This document shows, one piece after another, positions 1 through 6,838 of a stretch of DNA of 64,000 nucleotides. A program made the position numbers and the translations under genes. Each line of letters starts with the position of its first letter. Positions within the stretch are counted from its first letter, which is position 1. This DNA is from Prevotella sp. tc2-28 (GTDB lineage: Bacteria > Bacteroidota > Bacteroidia > Bacteroidales > Bacteroidaceae): the NCBI RefSeq assembly GCF_900107705.1, contig NZ_FNRE01000005.1, positions 1 through 64,000 of the forward strand, written 5' to 3'. The notes under the pieces are model-generated. The model searched no databases, was not told the DNA's origin, and saw only the letters and a program-made list of their open reading frames with translations.

Positions 1-126
1 CAGGAGCATCACGCAGCCGTAGACCATGTTCGCCACGTGCTGCAGCGTGGGCTTGTTGCACGGGTACTTCTGCGTGTTGACGAATTCCTCCAACGTAAAG
101 TGCTTACTGAGTCTTGTGTGCTCCAT
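1..126 (-). CDS. Peptidase M15-like protein, N-terminal fragment (cut by window edge)
   Basis: The leftward frame begins with ATG at 126-124 and runs off the window after 42 codons. The N-terminus reads MEHTRLSKHFTLEEFVNTQK; the phrase LSKHFTLEEF resembles the start of small M15-type peptidases (phage-endolysin-like D-Ala-D-Ala carboxypeptidases), which would cut peptidoglycan stem peptides. No catalytic residues are inside the window, so the family call rests on the opening alone. It overlaps the stop of the upstream small membrane protein gene by 23 nt, suggesting translational coupling. In Bacteroidales such lytic-enzyme genes commonly sit next to smalltalk-type peptides and HU-like genes, which matches this neighbourhood. 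A different muramidase or amidase is possible. Confidence 0.5.
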   Translation of the reverse strand, partial: MEHTRLSKHFTLEEFVNTQKYPCNKPTLQHVANMVYGCVMLL

Positions 127-328
127 GATCGTTGCGCTTGATGATTTTGATGTATTGGTCGAGTCCGAAGATGGAGCCAGCCAACAGGAACGACTGCGCC
201 ACATAATAGAGCAGTCCGCCGGCGACGTCCTCGATGCTGACCACTTGATAGGCTACGAGCGCGATACTGCTCACGATGAGCAGCACCGCACAAGCATACT
301 GAGAGATTTTGAATCGCGTGTTTTCCAT
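104..328 (-). CDS. Small two-helix membrane protein (possibly DUF6722)
   Basis: This 74-residue protein starts MENTRFKISQYA and has two hydrophobic stretches (about residues 12-30 and 38-57) followed by a basic tail (IKIIKRND), so it is probably an inner-membrane protein with a cytoplasmic C-terminus. I do not recognise a function; the size and pattern recall DUF6722 proteins of Bacteroidales, from memory only. It lies between the smalltalk-like peptide gene (22-nt gap upstream) and the M15-type gene (23-nt overlap downstream), so the three look like one transcript from the promoter at 506-537. A holin-like role beside a lytic enzyme is conceivable but is inference. A degenerate copy of its first codons lies at 2472-2531. 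Confidence 0.55.
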   Translation of the reverse strand: MENTRFKISQYACAVLLIVSSIALVAYQVVSIEDVAGGLLYYVAQSFLLAGSIFGLDQYIKIIKRNDHGAHKTQ

Positions 329-350
329 CGTCGTTTTCAGAACACGAATT

Positions 351-449
351 TCACGATTTCCTATCCGTTTTCTGTCCTTTGTCCCTTGCCAGCAGGAAGC
401 TGATGACGAGCTCGATAAATGTCAGAATTGTTTTCCATGTCTTGTTCAT
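351..449 (-). CDS. Smalltalk-like 32-residue peptide
   Basis: The 32-residue frame opens MNKTWKTILTFIELVISF, one hydrophobic helix, and ends in a charged tail (RDKGQKTDRKS). The opening K-T-W-K-T-I-L is the signature I associate with the very short 'smalltalk' proteins of Bacteroidales, found beside HU-like and amidase genes; their function is unknown. The ATG at 449-447 is preferred over the longer frame to 536, because that extension would start upstream of the promoter's -7 element at 506-513 and could not be transcribed from it. It is first in a leftward three-gene set. The charged tail differs from the usual short hydrophobic ending, so it may be a diverged member. Confidence 0.55.
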   Translation of the reverse strand: MNKTWKTILTFIELVISFLLARDKGQKTDRKS

Positions 450-505
450 AATCGTGTGTTTTTTAAGGTGAATTATTAGGGTTATTAGCATCTCTGTTGC
501 TACGG

Positions 506-537
506 CAAAGATACGAAAAAAAAGCGAGAAAAGCAAA
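506..537 (-). promoter_or_regulatory. Bacteroidales-type promoter for the leftward cassette
   Basis: On the minus strand TTTG (537-534) is followed after 20 bp by TATCTTTG (513-506), an exact match to the TTTG/TAnnTTTG consensus of the Bacteroidetes primary sigma factor. It points at the smalltalk-like gene and lies back to back with the promoter at 553-583. Confidence 0.75.
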
Positions 538-552
538 TATTCCGGGCATTTC

Positions 553-583
553 TTTGCCGTTCAGGAATAAATTACTATCTTTG
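553..583 (+). promoter_or_regulatory. Bacteroidales-type promoter for the mntA-hepT pair
   Basis: TTTG at 553-556, a 19-bp spacer and TATCTTTG at 576-583 match the consensus exactly. Transcription would begin near 590, leaving a leader of about 17 nt before the ATG at 607. Confidence 0.8.
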
Positions 584-606
584 CCTGCGAATAAAGACCT
601 AATAGG

Positions 607-909
607 ATGATGACTAATCAAGCTATAACGCAGCAAATCGTTGATTACTTCAAGACACAACCCGTCGTGAAGGTATGGATTTTTGGTTCCTATGCACGAG
701 GTGAGGAGAACGCCCAAAGTGATGTAGATTTGTTGATTCAGTTCGACCACAGCACCCCCATTGGCCTGTTTTCTTTTGTCCGTATGCATCGTGAATTGGA
801 AGAGCGCCTTGGACGTAAGGTTGACCTTGTAGAAGAAGGTACTCTTCGCCCTGCCGCTGCTGCCGCCGCTGCAAAAGACCTAAAGATAATCTATGAGAGA
901 GGCGCTTAG
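607..909 (+). CDS. mntA: MntA-like nucleotidyltransferase antitoxin
   Basis: This 100-residue protein is a minimal nucleotidyltransferase. The motif GSYARGE (residues 27-33) followed by DVD (39-41) is the GSx10DxD active site of the MNT family. In characterised MntA-HepT systems this protein neutralises the HEPN toxin by adding AMP groups to a tyrosine in the toxin's RX4-6HXY motif. The next gene is that toxin, overlapping by 17 nt, which fits co-translation. An alanine-rich stretch (PAAAAAAAK) near the C-terminus is unusual. The promoter at 553-583 serves both genes. Family call is strong; activity is inferred. Confidence 0.85.
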   Translation: MMTNQAITQQIVDYFKTQPVVKVWIFGSYARGEENAQSDVDLLIQFDHSTPIGLFSFVRMHRELEERLGRKVDLVEEGTLRPAAAAAAAKDLKIIYERGA

Positions 910-1249
910 AGACATAGATCGACTGCTCCATATCAAGGAGCGTATCGGAAACGTTATGAGCTTCCTTGAAGGAAAAACTTTCGAGGACATGAAGTCTAAT
1001 GTCATGTGCTATCATGCTGTGGTTCATAACATCATGATTATTGGTGAAGCTGCAAATCTTCTCACCAAGGAATTCAGGGACAACCATCCCGAGGTGCCCT
1101 GGCGTGATATTGTTGATATGCGCAATGTGTTAGTGCATGGTTATTACACCACGAGTCCCATATTTATCTGGGAAACATACACTAAGGACTTGCCCGTTCT
1201 TCTGCAACAGATAGAGCAATATATCAAGGAGATGGAAATGAATTTATAA
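893..1249 (+). CDS. hepT: HepT-like HEPN-domain ribonuclease toxin (DUF86)
   Basis: The 118-residue, mostly helical protein has the HEPN signature R77-N-V-L-V-H82-G-Y84, matching RX4HXY, which forms the RNase active site and carries the tyrosine that the antitoxin AMPylates. An upstream GEAANLL helix is typical of DUF86/HepT. The start at 893 lies inside mntA, giving a 17-nt overlap. HepT toxins cleave RNA or tRNA and act in plasmid stability or phage defence; which applies here cannot be read from the sequence. Both genes look intact, so the module may be functional. Confidence 0.85.
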   Translation: MREALRDIDRLLHIKERIGNVMSFLEGKTFEDMKSNVMCYHAVVHNIMIIGEAANLLTKEFRDNHPEVPWRDIVDMRNVLVHGYYTTSPIFIWETYTKDLPVLLQQIEQYIKEMEMNL

Positions 1250-1550
1250 TAATAACATTATGTTTAACCCTTTAAAACAGTAGTTGCCTATGGGCTGAGA
1301 GAATGATTTAATTAAAATGGACATATAGGATTTGAACATCCACTTTTAGATTCTTGTTCTAGAAAATCGCCAAATTTAATAGAACGTAATCAAGAACTGA
1401 AGTTGGAGTTCACGTCATTAGACGTGGGCTTTTACTCGTTTAAGATTACAAGGTGTTTGGCGATACCTCTAGAACGTAGACGAAGTAAATTGTCCACGTT
1501 TCTTTTTGTGTGTATTCAAACAAACAATAATAACTTAAAACAAAATCATT
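1250..1550. other. Intergenic region without a gene; small hairpin and tRNA-tail-like fragment
   Basis: I see no coding frame here. A perfect 6-bp hairpin (CACGTC-atta-GACGTG, 1411-1426) followed by GGCTTTT could end the toxin-antitoxin transcript weakly. At 1318-1336 the minus strand reads TTCAAATCCTATATGTCCA, which resembles the T-loop and CCA tail of a tRNA, but no full tRNA can be folded. Confidence 0.4.
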
Positions 1551-2336
1551 ATGAAAAAAATTAAGATTTGGAGCATGATGATGCTCGTAGCAATGACACA
1601 AACAATGATGGTGGCTTGTGGTGGTGATGACAGCGATGGCGGTGGTAGTATAAGTCTTACTCCGTCTAGTGTGGTGATGTATTATGATGGCACTCAACAA
1701 TTAAAGGCTGATGGGGCTACTAATTGGTTGTCGGAGGATGAGTTTGTTGCTAAGGTGGACCAAAACGGCCTTGTTTCTGGTAGACACGTCGGTACGACAA
1801 CGATATTAGCAACCAATGGGAATAGTAAAGGGACATGTGAAGTGACAATTAAACCCAAATATAGTTTAGTTGATACGCCATTGTTTAAATGGGGAGCTTC
1901 AAAATCTGCTATTCAGTCAGATGAGACACATAAAATATACGAAATGTCGAACCTTGACGCATTAGTGTACGACTATACTTATGGCACCACAGCATGTTTA
2001 GTAATGTATGTTTTTGATAATGACAAACTGAAATCAGTAAATGCATTACTTAATAAATCAATGTATGCAACTGCAGGTTATTATCTTTTAGAACGCTATC
2101 AGCCTGTAGGAATAGGTAGTGGAACTGATGTCTATTTTATTGATGCTATGACAATGGAGGAAGCGAAGACTGCTGGTATGCTTGATTACCTTGACTGGAA
2201 AAATACCACTATGACAAGTATATTTTATACTGATATTTCAATAATAAAACAATCTTCAGCTCCTAAACGCAGTTTATTGCAAAGATTTAAAATTACTGAG
2301 GATATAGAGAAAGTTCTTCTAAATAAGATGGATTAA
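1551..2336 (+). CDS. Exported lipoprotein with a BIg2 (bacterial Ig-like) domain
   Basis: This 261-residue protein begins with a lipoprotein signal peptide ending in the lipobox VAC at Cys23, followed by a flexible GGDDSDGGG linker typical of Bacteroidales surface lipoproteins. Residues about 33-98 form a BIg2-type domain (ISLTPSSVVMYYDGTQQL, then NGLVSGRHVGTTTI, closing with CEVTIKP). The remaining 160 residues resemble nothing I know. It is probably anchored in the outer membrane and may bind a ligand or mediate adhesion; that is inference. The gene stands alone, without a clear consensus promoter, and is followed by two hairpins (2351-2379 and 2426-2450). It is AT-richer than the core genes, consistent with acquisition. 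Confidence 0.7.
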   Translation: MKKIKIWSMMMLVAMTQTMMVACGGDDSDGGGSISLTPSSVVMYYDGTQQLKADGATNWLSEDEFVAKVDQNGLVSGRHVGTTTILATNGNSKGTCEVTIKPKYSLVDTPLFKWGASKSAIQSDETHKIYEMSNLDALVYDYTYGTTACLVMYVFDNDKLKSVNALLNKSMYATAGYYLLERYQPVGIGSGTDVYFIDAMTMEEAKTAGMLDYLDWKNTTMTSIFYTDISIIKQSSAPKRSLLQRFKITEDIEKVLLNKMD

Positions 2337-2350
2337 TATTATCATTCAAG

Positions 2351-2379
2351 TACACAAAAGGGACAGTTCTTTTTGTGTA
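2351..2379. repeat. Perfect 9-bp inverted repeat downstream of the lipoprotein gene
   Basis: TACACAAAA (2351-2359) and TTTTGTGTA (2371-2379) pair perfectly around an 11-nt loop (GGGACAGTTCT). The T-rich right arm could make it a weak terminator; it could equally be the edge of an old insertion. Confidence 0.5.
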
Positions 2380-2425
2380 TAGTTATTGAACTACAGAAAT
2401 TCAATTCTGATCCATTTTGAACATT

Positions 2426-2456
2426 ACCCGTGGCTATTGTGACCACGGGTATTTTT
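2426..2456 (+). terminator. Rho-independent terminator
   Basis: ACCCGTGG (2426-2433) and CCACGGGT (2443-2450) form a perfect 8-bp stem with a 9-nt loop, followed by ATTTTTG. It most likely ends the lipoprotein transcript. Confidence 0.75.
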
Positions 2457-2471
2457 GTTATTAATGACAAA

Positions 2472-2531
2472 AGTACACAGGCATACTGGGAGATTTTGAA
2501 TCGCGTGTTTTCCATCATTGTTTTCACAACC
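2472..2531 (-). pseudogene. Remnant of a second copy of the small membrane protein gene's 5' end
   Basis: Positions about 2472-2531 match 288-343 with only a few changes over roughly 55 bp. On the minus strand the remnant keeps the ATG and the codons for MENTRFKISQYAC, then diverges at once. It therefore looks like the broken end of a duplicated leftward cassette rather than a gene. The rest of 2457-2822 holds no supported gene. Confidence 0.65.
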
Positions 2532-2822
2532 TTAACACACTGGCTGCTGAGATTTGTGCCTTTGATGGTGATGCAAGGATACTTGGATGACAAGTGCACA
2601 GCGTAACCTGTCCCGTTGTGCGTTTGTGTACTGAAAAGATTTTGACAAGGGTAAAAATGCCCTTTTTTAAAAATGTTAAAACCGGAAAGAAATCTTCCGT
2701 TGCATGATGGATTGTTGGCGGATTTTTTGTAATTTCGCAACCTCGTTTCGCCTTTCCGGAAGGCGGGATGATTTGCAACTGACGAACAATAATCTACTAA
2801 TCAATTTTTTCTGGTTTTAATT

Positions 2823-3560
2823 ATGATTGAAGCAATTTTGAAGCAGGGTAACGAGGACCCTTTACAGGAAGCAATGGCCTTTATGGCTCAGTTGATGAAA
2901 CATTTCGGCACCATCCAGCAGGCGTTGGAGGAGAACGTGCAACTGAAGCAGCGGGTGGCTGCGCTGGAGAGCGAGAATGCCGCTCTGACGGAGACGCTGG
3001 AACAATGGAAGCATAACGACGAGTGGTCGAACCGTGTGACCTACGACAACGTGGTGGACCAGATAGCATCGCTCGAGGATGCGTCGAAGCGTGACGATGC
3101 GCGCAGGATGTTCGAGGCGCTGCTGAAGAAAAGCCAGGTGGCCCAGTTTCGCCGTGACATCAAGAAGCGCGTGAAGGAGTTGAACGAGGAGGGCGACACC
3201 TACAGCGACGCTCAGGTGGCCGAGGCGCTGGAGTCACTAGTGGGCAAGGGCCAGGTCATCGACGCCAAGTGGAAGTGGGCTGCCGTCTACTGGTATCTTC
3301 GTTGGACGTGCAACTACCCGGTGGATGTCAAGGAGTTCTGTGTCAGGATCAAGCGTCTTGAGCTAGCCATTCCCGATGACTGCGACTGCAGCTACGAGAG
3401 TATCCGCAAGATTTGCACGCTGTCGTTCATGAACTACGACCCGCGATGGATGGACGTGGTGCGAGTGAGCAAGAACGACCAGAGCATGTTTTCCCAATGT
3501 CGGGAAATCGTGCTGAAACTGGCTGAAGAGCTGGGCAAGACCGGTCTTCCGAAGGAGTAG
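2823..3560 (+). CDS. Unrecognised 245-residue protein with an N-terminal coiled coil
   Basis: I do not recognise this protein. Residues about 32-62 form a heptad-rich coiled coil (QQALEENVQLKQRVAALE), suggesting oligomerisation. The middle is charged and helical. The C-terminal half is rich in Trp and Cys (WKWAAVYWYLRWTCNYP; IPDDCDCSYESIRKIC). There is no signal peptide or membrane segment, so it should be cytoplasmic. It is followed by three 11-bp direct repeats and a clean terminator, so it is probably a single-gene transcript. Its GC content is higher than that of the preceding lipoprotein. Its place in an accessory block next to the DUF3987/primase/HU set suggests a mobile-element-associated protein, but no role can be assigned. 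Confidence 0.65.
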   Translation: MIEAILKQGNEDPLQEAMAFMAQLMKHFGTIQQALEENVQLKQRVAALESENAALTETLEQWKHNDEWSNRVTYDNVVDQIASLEDASKRDDARRMFEALLKKSQVAQFRRDIKKRVKELNEEGDTYSDAQVAEALESLVGKGQVIDAKWKWAAVYWYLRWTCNYPVDVKEFCVRIKRLELAIPDDCDCSYESIRKICTLSFMNYDPRWMDVVRVSKNDQSMFSQCREIVLKLAEELGKTGLPKE

Positions 3561-3562
3561 AT

Positions 3563-3595
3563 TTCCCAAATCCTTCCCAAATCCTTCCCAAAACG
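3563..3595 (+). repeat. Three 11-bp direct repeats
   Basis: TTCCCAAATCC occurs at 3563-3573 and 3574-3584 and, with two changes (TTCCCAAAACG), at 3585-3595. The last copy runs into the terminator stem. The 11-bp period equals about one helical turn. Confidence 0.8.
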
Positions 3596-3622
3596 TTCCA
3601 GACCATCTGGGGCGTTTTTTTT
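3592..3622 (+). terminator. Rho-independent terminator
   Basis: AACG/CGTT and CCAGA/TCTGG pair around CCA with small internal mismatches, and a run of Ts follows (3615-3622). It ends the 2823-3560 transcript. Confidence 0.75.
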
Positions 3623-3750
3623 ATGCGTATTTTTGCACTCGGAATCCACCACCGGAGAAAAAGCTGAGCACGGCTCCGGGCACGAGATGAAGTACGCCTA
3701 TCTATGTCATCGTGCATGTGCGAGAAGGCATTTTTATACCTATTATAATT

Positions 3751-4140
3751 ATGTCAAAAGTACAAAACTCCAACCTTGAGGGTTGGCACCGTAACACGGA
3801 TTTGTCCGTGAATCTGAAAACCATCCTGTACAGCGACCGCAAGATGAAACCATGTAAGGACTATCAGGGCGTGCTGCGCCTGGACGCCGAGGGCACCGTA
3901 GAAGAGTTCCTCAGCCGCGATGCACACTACACGTTTGTCGAGACGCTGCCCTGGACCACGAAGCGCAACCCGCGCCTCTTCAACGGCAAGTACATCTCTA
4001 TCACGCGACGTCCTGACGGCAGCCTGCGCCCGAACTTCAAGCCGATGAACATCGGTAGTGACTTCAACCTAGAGCACTATGCCTTCAGGGTTTACCTGGA
4101 ACTTCATCAGGCATTGAAAGGCCTGGTAGGGAATGAGTGA
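3751..4140 (+). CDS. Unrecognised 129-residue protein
   Basis: I do not recognise this family. The ATG at 3751 (MSKVQNSNLEGWHRN) is preferred over an upstream in-frame ATG at 3712, because the intervening peptide (HVREGIFIPIII) does not look like part of the soluble protein. The protein is basic, has no signal or membrane segment, and contains a central stretch (ETLPWTTKRNPRLFNGKYI) that looks like a small beta domain. It lies directly upstream of the inverted repeat array and the DUF3987-type ATPase gene, so it may belong to that module, for example as a DNA-binding or accessory replication protein; this is inference from position only. Confidence 0.6.
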   Translation: MSKVQNSNLEGWHRNTDLSVNLKTILYSDRKMKPCKDYQGVLRLDAEGTVEEFLSRDAHYTFVETLPWTTKRNPRLFNGKYISITRRPDGSLRPNFKPMNIGSDFNLEHYAFRVYLELHQALKGLVGNE

Positions 4141-4151
4141 ACCGACCCAAA

Positions 4152-4321
4152 ATCACAGTATCACAAATCACAGTTTTAAAAAAGGGTACCCCCTATATCG
4201 GCTTCCCCTTCTTTTATTACTTATAACTTATTGATTATTAGATATATATATAATATATATAGATATAAAAGAGGGGAATGGGATACCCTTAAAAAAAAAC
4301 TGTGATACTGTGATTTGTGAT
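4152..4321. repeat. Inverted iteron-like array around an AT-rich core (origin-like)
   Basis: Three ATCACA-type units stand in a row at 4152-4173 (ATCACAGT, ATCACAA, ATCACAG) and three in inverse orientation at 4300-4321 (CTGTGAT, ACTGTGAT, TTGTGAT). Inside them are further inverted stretches: AAGGGTACCCC with TTCCCCTTCTTTTAT on the left against ATAAAAGAGGGGAATG with ATACCCTT on the right. The centre (4210-4268) is almost pure A/T. The array lies between the 129-residue protein gene and the DUF3987-type ATPase gene. Layout is seen directly; an origin, operator or hairpin role is inferred. Confidence 0.75.
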
Positions 4322-4359
4322 AGCATGGAATAATTAACAACTTAATTTATTAAGAATCA

Positions 4360-5682
4360 ATGAATTACGATATTTTTAGTCGCACCGCTCCGGCGATGCC
4401 AAAGCCTGGAAAAGGCACAGAAATAGTGAAATTACTGCTCTCACAAGTCTCTAAAGGCATGCAGGAACCTATTCTTCCCATGACTTTACCTGCACTTGCT
4501 GCTCATGTATCTGGCGCAGAATTCAAGTATCCGGACAACAAATACTATGAATTATGTGGTCAGATGGGGCACTTGATAGGTCCTTCGGGCATAGGTAAGG
4601 ATGAGTTGCACGATCTTGTAGAGGCTATTATGCGCTCTTTTCGCGACCATGATGAAGAAGAGTATAAGAAGCTGGAGAACTGGCAGCACGTGAAAAATAC
4701 CAAAGGTGACAACAAGGACAAGCCCGACCGCCCCGAGGTGGCTATCTGGTTTCCACCGATTGACGTGACCAGCGCGGCATTCCTTCAGAACGCCCTGGGC
4801 TTGGAAAAACTGGGGGGCAGGACGCAGTATCTGAACCTGCCCGAGGTGGAGATGGTTGAAAAGATGTGTGGTGGACGCAAGAATGTCAGCGTGATGGTTC
4901 GTAATATCTTCGACCGCAAGCGTGTGGGTGCCCTTAGAGCTACTGCCGAGGGCGTGACGGGAAATCCTCTGATTCGGGCTAACCTGACGTTCAGCTCAGT
5001 CCCTGAGGTCGCCCGATTGTTCTACAAACGTGATATGACAAACGGATTCTTCGCCCGTATTCCTTTTGTCTACAAGGCACGTGGAGAGCGCAAGGGCAAG
5101 ATTCCCCGCAAGGGTGAATATGACGAAGCGTTCCTCCAGAAGCTCGACGAATACCTGCTGCGCCTGGACAACTGCAAGGGGCGCTTTGTGGTTAAGCCGC
5201 TGAACAAGGTTGCCGACCAGTTGGCAGAAGAGATGGCCAGTTTAGCCGACCTTGCTGACGATGATGTGCTCTTTGAACTTTCGCACCGCAGTATCATTTC
5301 TGCATGGAAAAAAGCCGCTACGCTGTGGATACTGAACGACCAGACATGGACGCGCTCCATCGGCGAGTTTATGGTGTGGTTTTGTTATTACGACCTGTGG
5401 TCTAAAGTCAAGGTGTTTGGTGACATGTTTAAAGGCGGCGAAGCCTCAGAGGATGATTCACAGAAACGAGGTCCTAAGAACATGCTCGACAGTCTCCCCA
5501 ACAGCTTCAACGAGGCTCAACTCGAAGCAATACGCTTGGAGTTTGGCAAGAGCAAGGAGGGTACTAAACATCAACTCAGTTCTTGGAAGAACCGCGGCTT
5601 CATCGAGTACTCCAGCGAGACTGGACTGTACACGAAAACGGAGAAATACCTGAAGATGTCTGATGTAAGAGGTAAGATGTAA
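4360..5682 (+). CDS. DUF3987-type P-loop ATPase (primase/helicase-like)
   Basis: This 440-residue protein carries a Walker A motif, GPSGIGKD, at residues 74-81, preceded by a short N-terminal segment. That layout and a later hydrophobic beta strand (RANLTFSSVPEVARLF) fit the DUF3987 family, predicted ATPases often paired with primases in mobile DNA. A C-terminal region (from about residue 385) looks like a small winged-helix domain (HQLSSWKNRGFIEY). The stop codon lies inside a tandem GTAAGAT array and the next gene, a CHC2/Toprim primase, starts 8 nt later. Together they look like a replication unit, with the array at 4152-4321 as a candidate target. The specific helicase role is inferred. 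Confidence 0.7.
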   Translation: MNYDIFSRTAPAMPKPGKGTEIVKLLLSQVSKGMQEPILPMTLPALAAHVSGAEFKYPDNKYYELCGQMGHLIGPSGIGKDELHDLVEAIMRSFRDHDEEEYKKLENWQHVKNTKGDNKDKPDRPEVAIWFPPIDVTSAAFLQNALGLEKLGGRTQYLNLPEVEMVEKMCGGRKNVSVMVRNIFDRKRVGALRATAEGVTGNPLIRANLTFSSVPEVARLFYKRDMTNGFFARIPFVYKARGERKGKIPRKGEYDEAFLQKLDEYLLRLDNCKGRFVVKPLNKVADQLAEEMASLADLADDDVLFELSHRSIISAWKKAATLWILNDQTWTRSIGEFMVWFCYYDLWSKVKVFGDMFKGGEASEDDSQKRGPKNMLDSLPNSFNEAQLEAIRLEFGKSKEGTKHQLSSWKNRGFIEYSSETGLYTKTEKYLKMSDVRGKM

Positions 5683-5692
5683 GATGTAAGAT
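5665..5692 (+). repeat. Four tandem heptamers (GTAAGAG, then GTAAGAT x3) at a gene junction
   Basis: The units run from 5665 to 5692. They contain the TAA stop of the ATPase gene (5680-5682) and the first two bases of the next gene's ATG (5691). Because 7 is not a multiple of 3, gain or loss of one unit changes the relative frame of the two genes. Confidence 0.85.
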
Positions 5693-6620
5693 GGAGAAGT
5701 ATGAACTGCAAAAGCTTCGCGACCTGCCCATCGAGGGGGTCGCGGAGCGACTTGGACTCTATGTTTCGCGACATAAATGCCTGTGCCCGTTCCACGACGA
5801 CCACCATGCCTCAATGTCGTTCCGCGTGAATAAGAACACCTATCGCTGCTTCGTCTGCGGAGCCTCGGGCGGACCGATAGACCTGGTGATGAACTATCTG
5901 AGGAAGGATTTTCTCGAGGCCATAAAATGGCTGCAGACCCTCCCCTCTGCCCCTCCCTATAGGGAGGGGAATGGTTACTCTTGCAATGGTATTTACTCCT
6001 CTCCCTACAGGGAGGGGTCGGGGGTGGGTCTCTTCGATGCCTCGCGCTACGAGCGCTTCTTTGAGCATCCTTGGCTGAACGACGAGGCGCGGCGGTTCCT
6101 CTTTGACGAGCGCAGGCTGGATGCGAGGGTGGTGCGCTGGTGCCGGCTCACCTCGTGGAAAGACCGGCAAGGGGTGCCGTGGCTGCAGATACCTTATTAT
6201 AATCAGGAGGGGCAGCTCATTGGCGTGCAGAACCGCAACCTGATCAAAGGCGCCTTGCCTCGCTTCCGATTCCCGCAGGGCTCCAGGTGTGGCGTCTACA
6301 ACCTGCCCGTGCTCAACATGCTGCAACCGGGCGACGACCTCTACATCACCGAGGGCTGCTCCGACTGCTGGGCGATGCTCTCAGCCGGTCACAAAGCCAT
6401 CGCCATCCCGTCGGCCACGCTGCTGACGCGCAAGAACGCAGAGCAATTGTTATCGTTATCGTTATCGTTAACTTTCCACATGTACCCCGACCGCGATGCT
6501 CCCGGCGAACGCCTCTTTCTGCAACTGCGCGAGATGCTGCCCGCCTTGGTTCACCATCAACTGCCGCCAGACTGCAAGGACTTCAGCGAGTACTATTTGA
6601 AATTAAGAGCGAAGAATTAA
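5691..6620 (+). CDS. DNA primase-like protein with CHC2 zinc finger and Toprim domain
   Basis: The 309-residue protein starts with a CHC2-type zinc finger (Cys32-x2-His35 ... Cys53-x2-Cys56, with YRCFVCGASGGPIDLVM) and carries a Toprim domain: DLYITEGCSD with the catalytic Glu near residue 221, and the acidic pair in YPDRDAP near 266-268. This is the DnaG arrangement without the C-terminal helicase-binding part, so it should make primers for the neighbouring ATPase's element. Two oddities interrupt it: a palindromic insertion between the two domains (about residues 85-114) and a GTTATC repeat encoding SLSLSLT near residues 253-259. Both keep the frame. The start overlaps the heptamer array, implying translational coupling to the upstream gene. 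Confidence 0.8.
   Translation: MEKYELQKLRDLPIEGVAERLGLYVSRHKCLCPFHDDHHASMSFRVNKNTYRCFVCGASGGPIDLVMNYLRKDFLEAIKWLQTLPSAPPYREGNGYSCNGIYSSPYREGSGVGLFDASRYERFFEHPWLNDEARRFLFDERRLDARVVRWCRLTSWKDRQGVPWLQIPYYNQEGQLIGVQNRNLIKGALPRFRFPQGSRCGVYNLPVLNMLQPGDDLYITEGCSDCWAMLSAGHKAIAIPSATLLTRKNAEQLLSLSLSLTFHMYPDRDAPGERLFLQLREMLPALVHHQLPPDCKDFSEYYLKLRAKN
5950..6017. repeat. Two palindromic G/C-block repeats inserted in frame in the primase gene
   Basis: CCCCTCCCTATAGGGAGGGG (5950-5969) is a perfect 20-bp palindrome. A near copy, CCTCTCCCTACAGGGAGGGG, lies exactly 48 bp downstream (5998-6017), followed by TCGGGGGTGGG. Both encode PYREG in the primase frame. From memory, PYREG-coding palindromes recur in Bacteroidetes genomes as a repetitive extragenic-type element. 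Confidence 0.8.
6449..6470 (+). repeat. GTTATC hexamer repeat inside the primase gene
   Basis: GTTATC is repeated three times and followed by GTTA. It encodes alternating Ser-Leu residues in the Toprim region and keeps the frame whatever the copy number. Confidence 0.8.
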
Positions 6621-6723
6621 GCGCCACTTATTGTGCAATAACATGCCCTTATCGTGCAATAAGGATGGGTTATTGACGATGCAAAAAAGCGTGTGTTTTT
6701 CTGCGAAAAAAGTGGTGGAAATG

Positions 6724-6755
6724 TTTGGTGGTTTCGGGAATTTTTTGTATCTTTG
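6724..6755 (+). promoter_or_regulatory. Bacteroidales-type promoter for the HU-like gene
   Basis: TTTG at 6724-6727, a 20-bp spacer and TATCTTTG at 6748-6755 match the consensus exactly. The leader of about 77 nt ends with an AAAGG ribosome-binding sequence just before the ATG at 6839. Confidence 0.8.
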
Positions 6756-6838
6756 TAGTGTAGTTGAAAGGTAGTCTAATGCCATGAAACACACATAGTT
6801 AACTTTAGTTATTCACCATAAAAAACACAACAAAAGGT

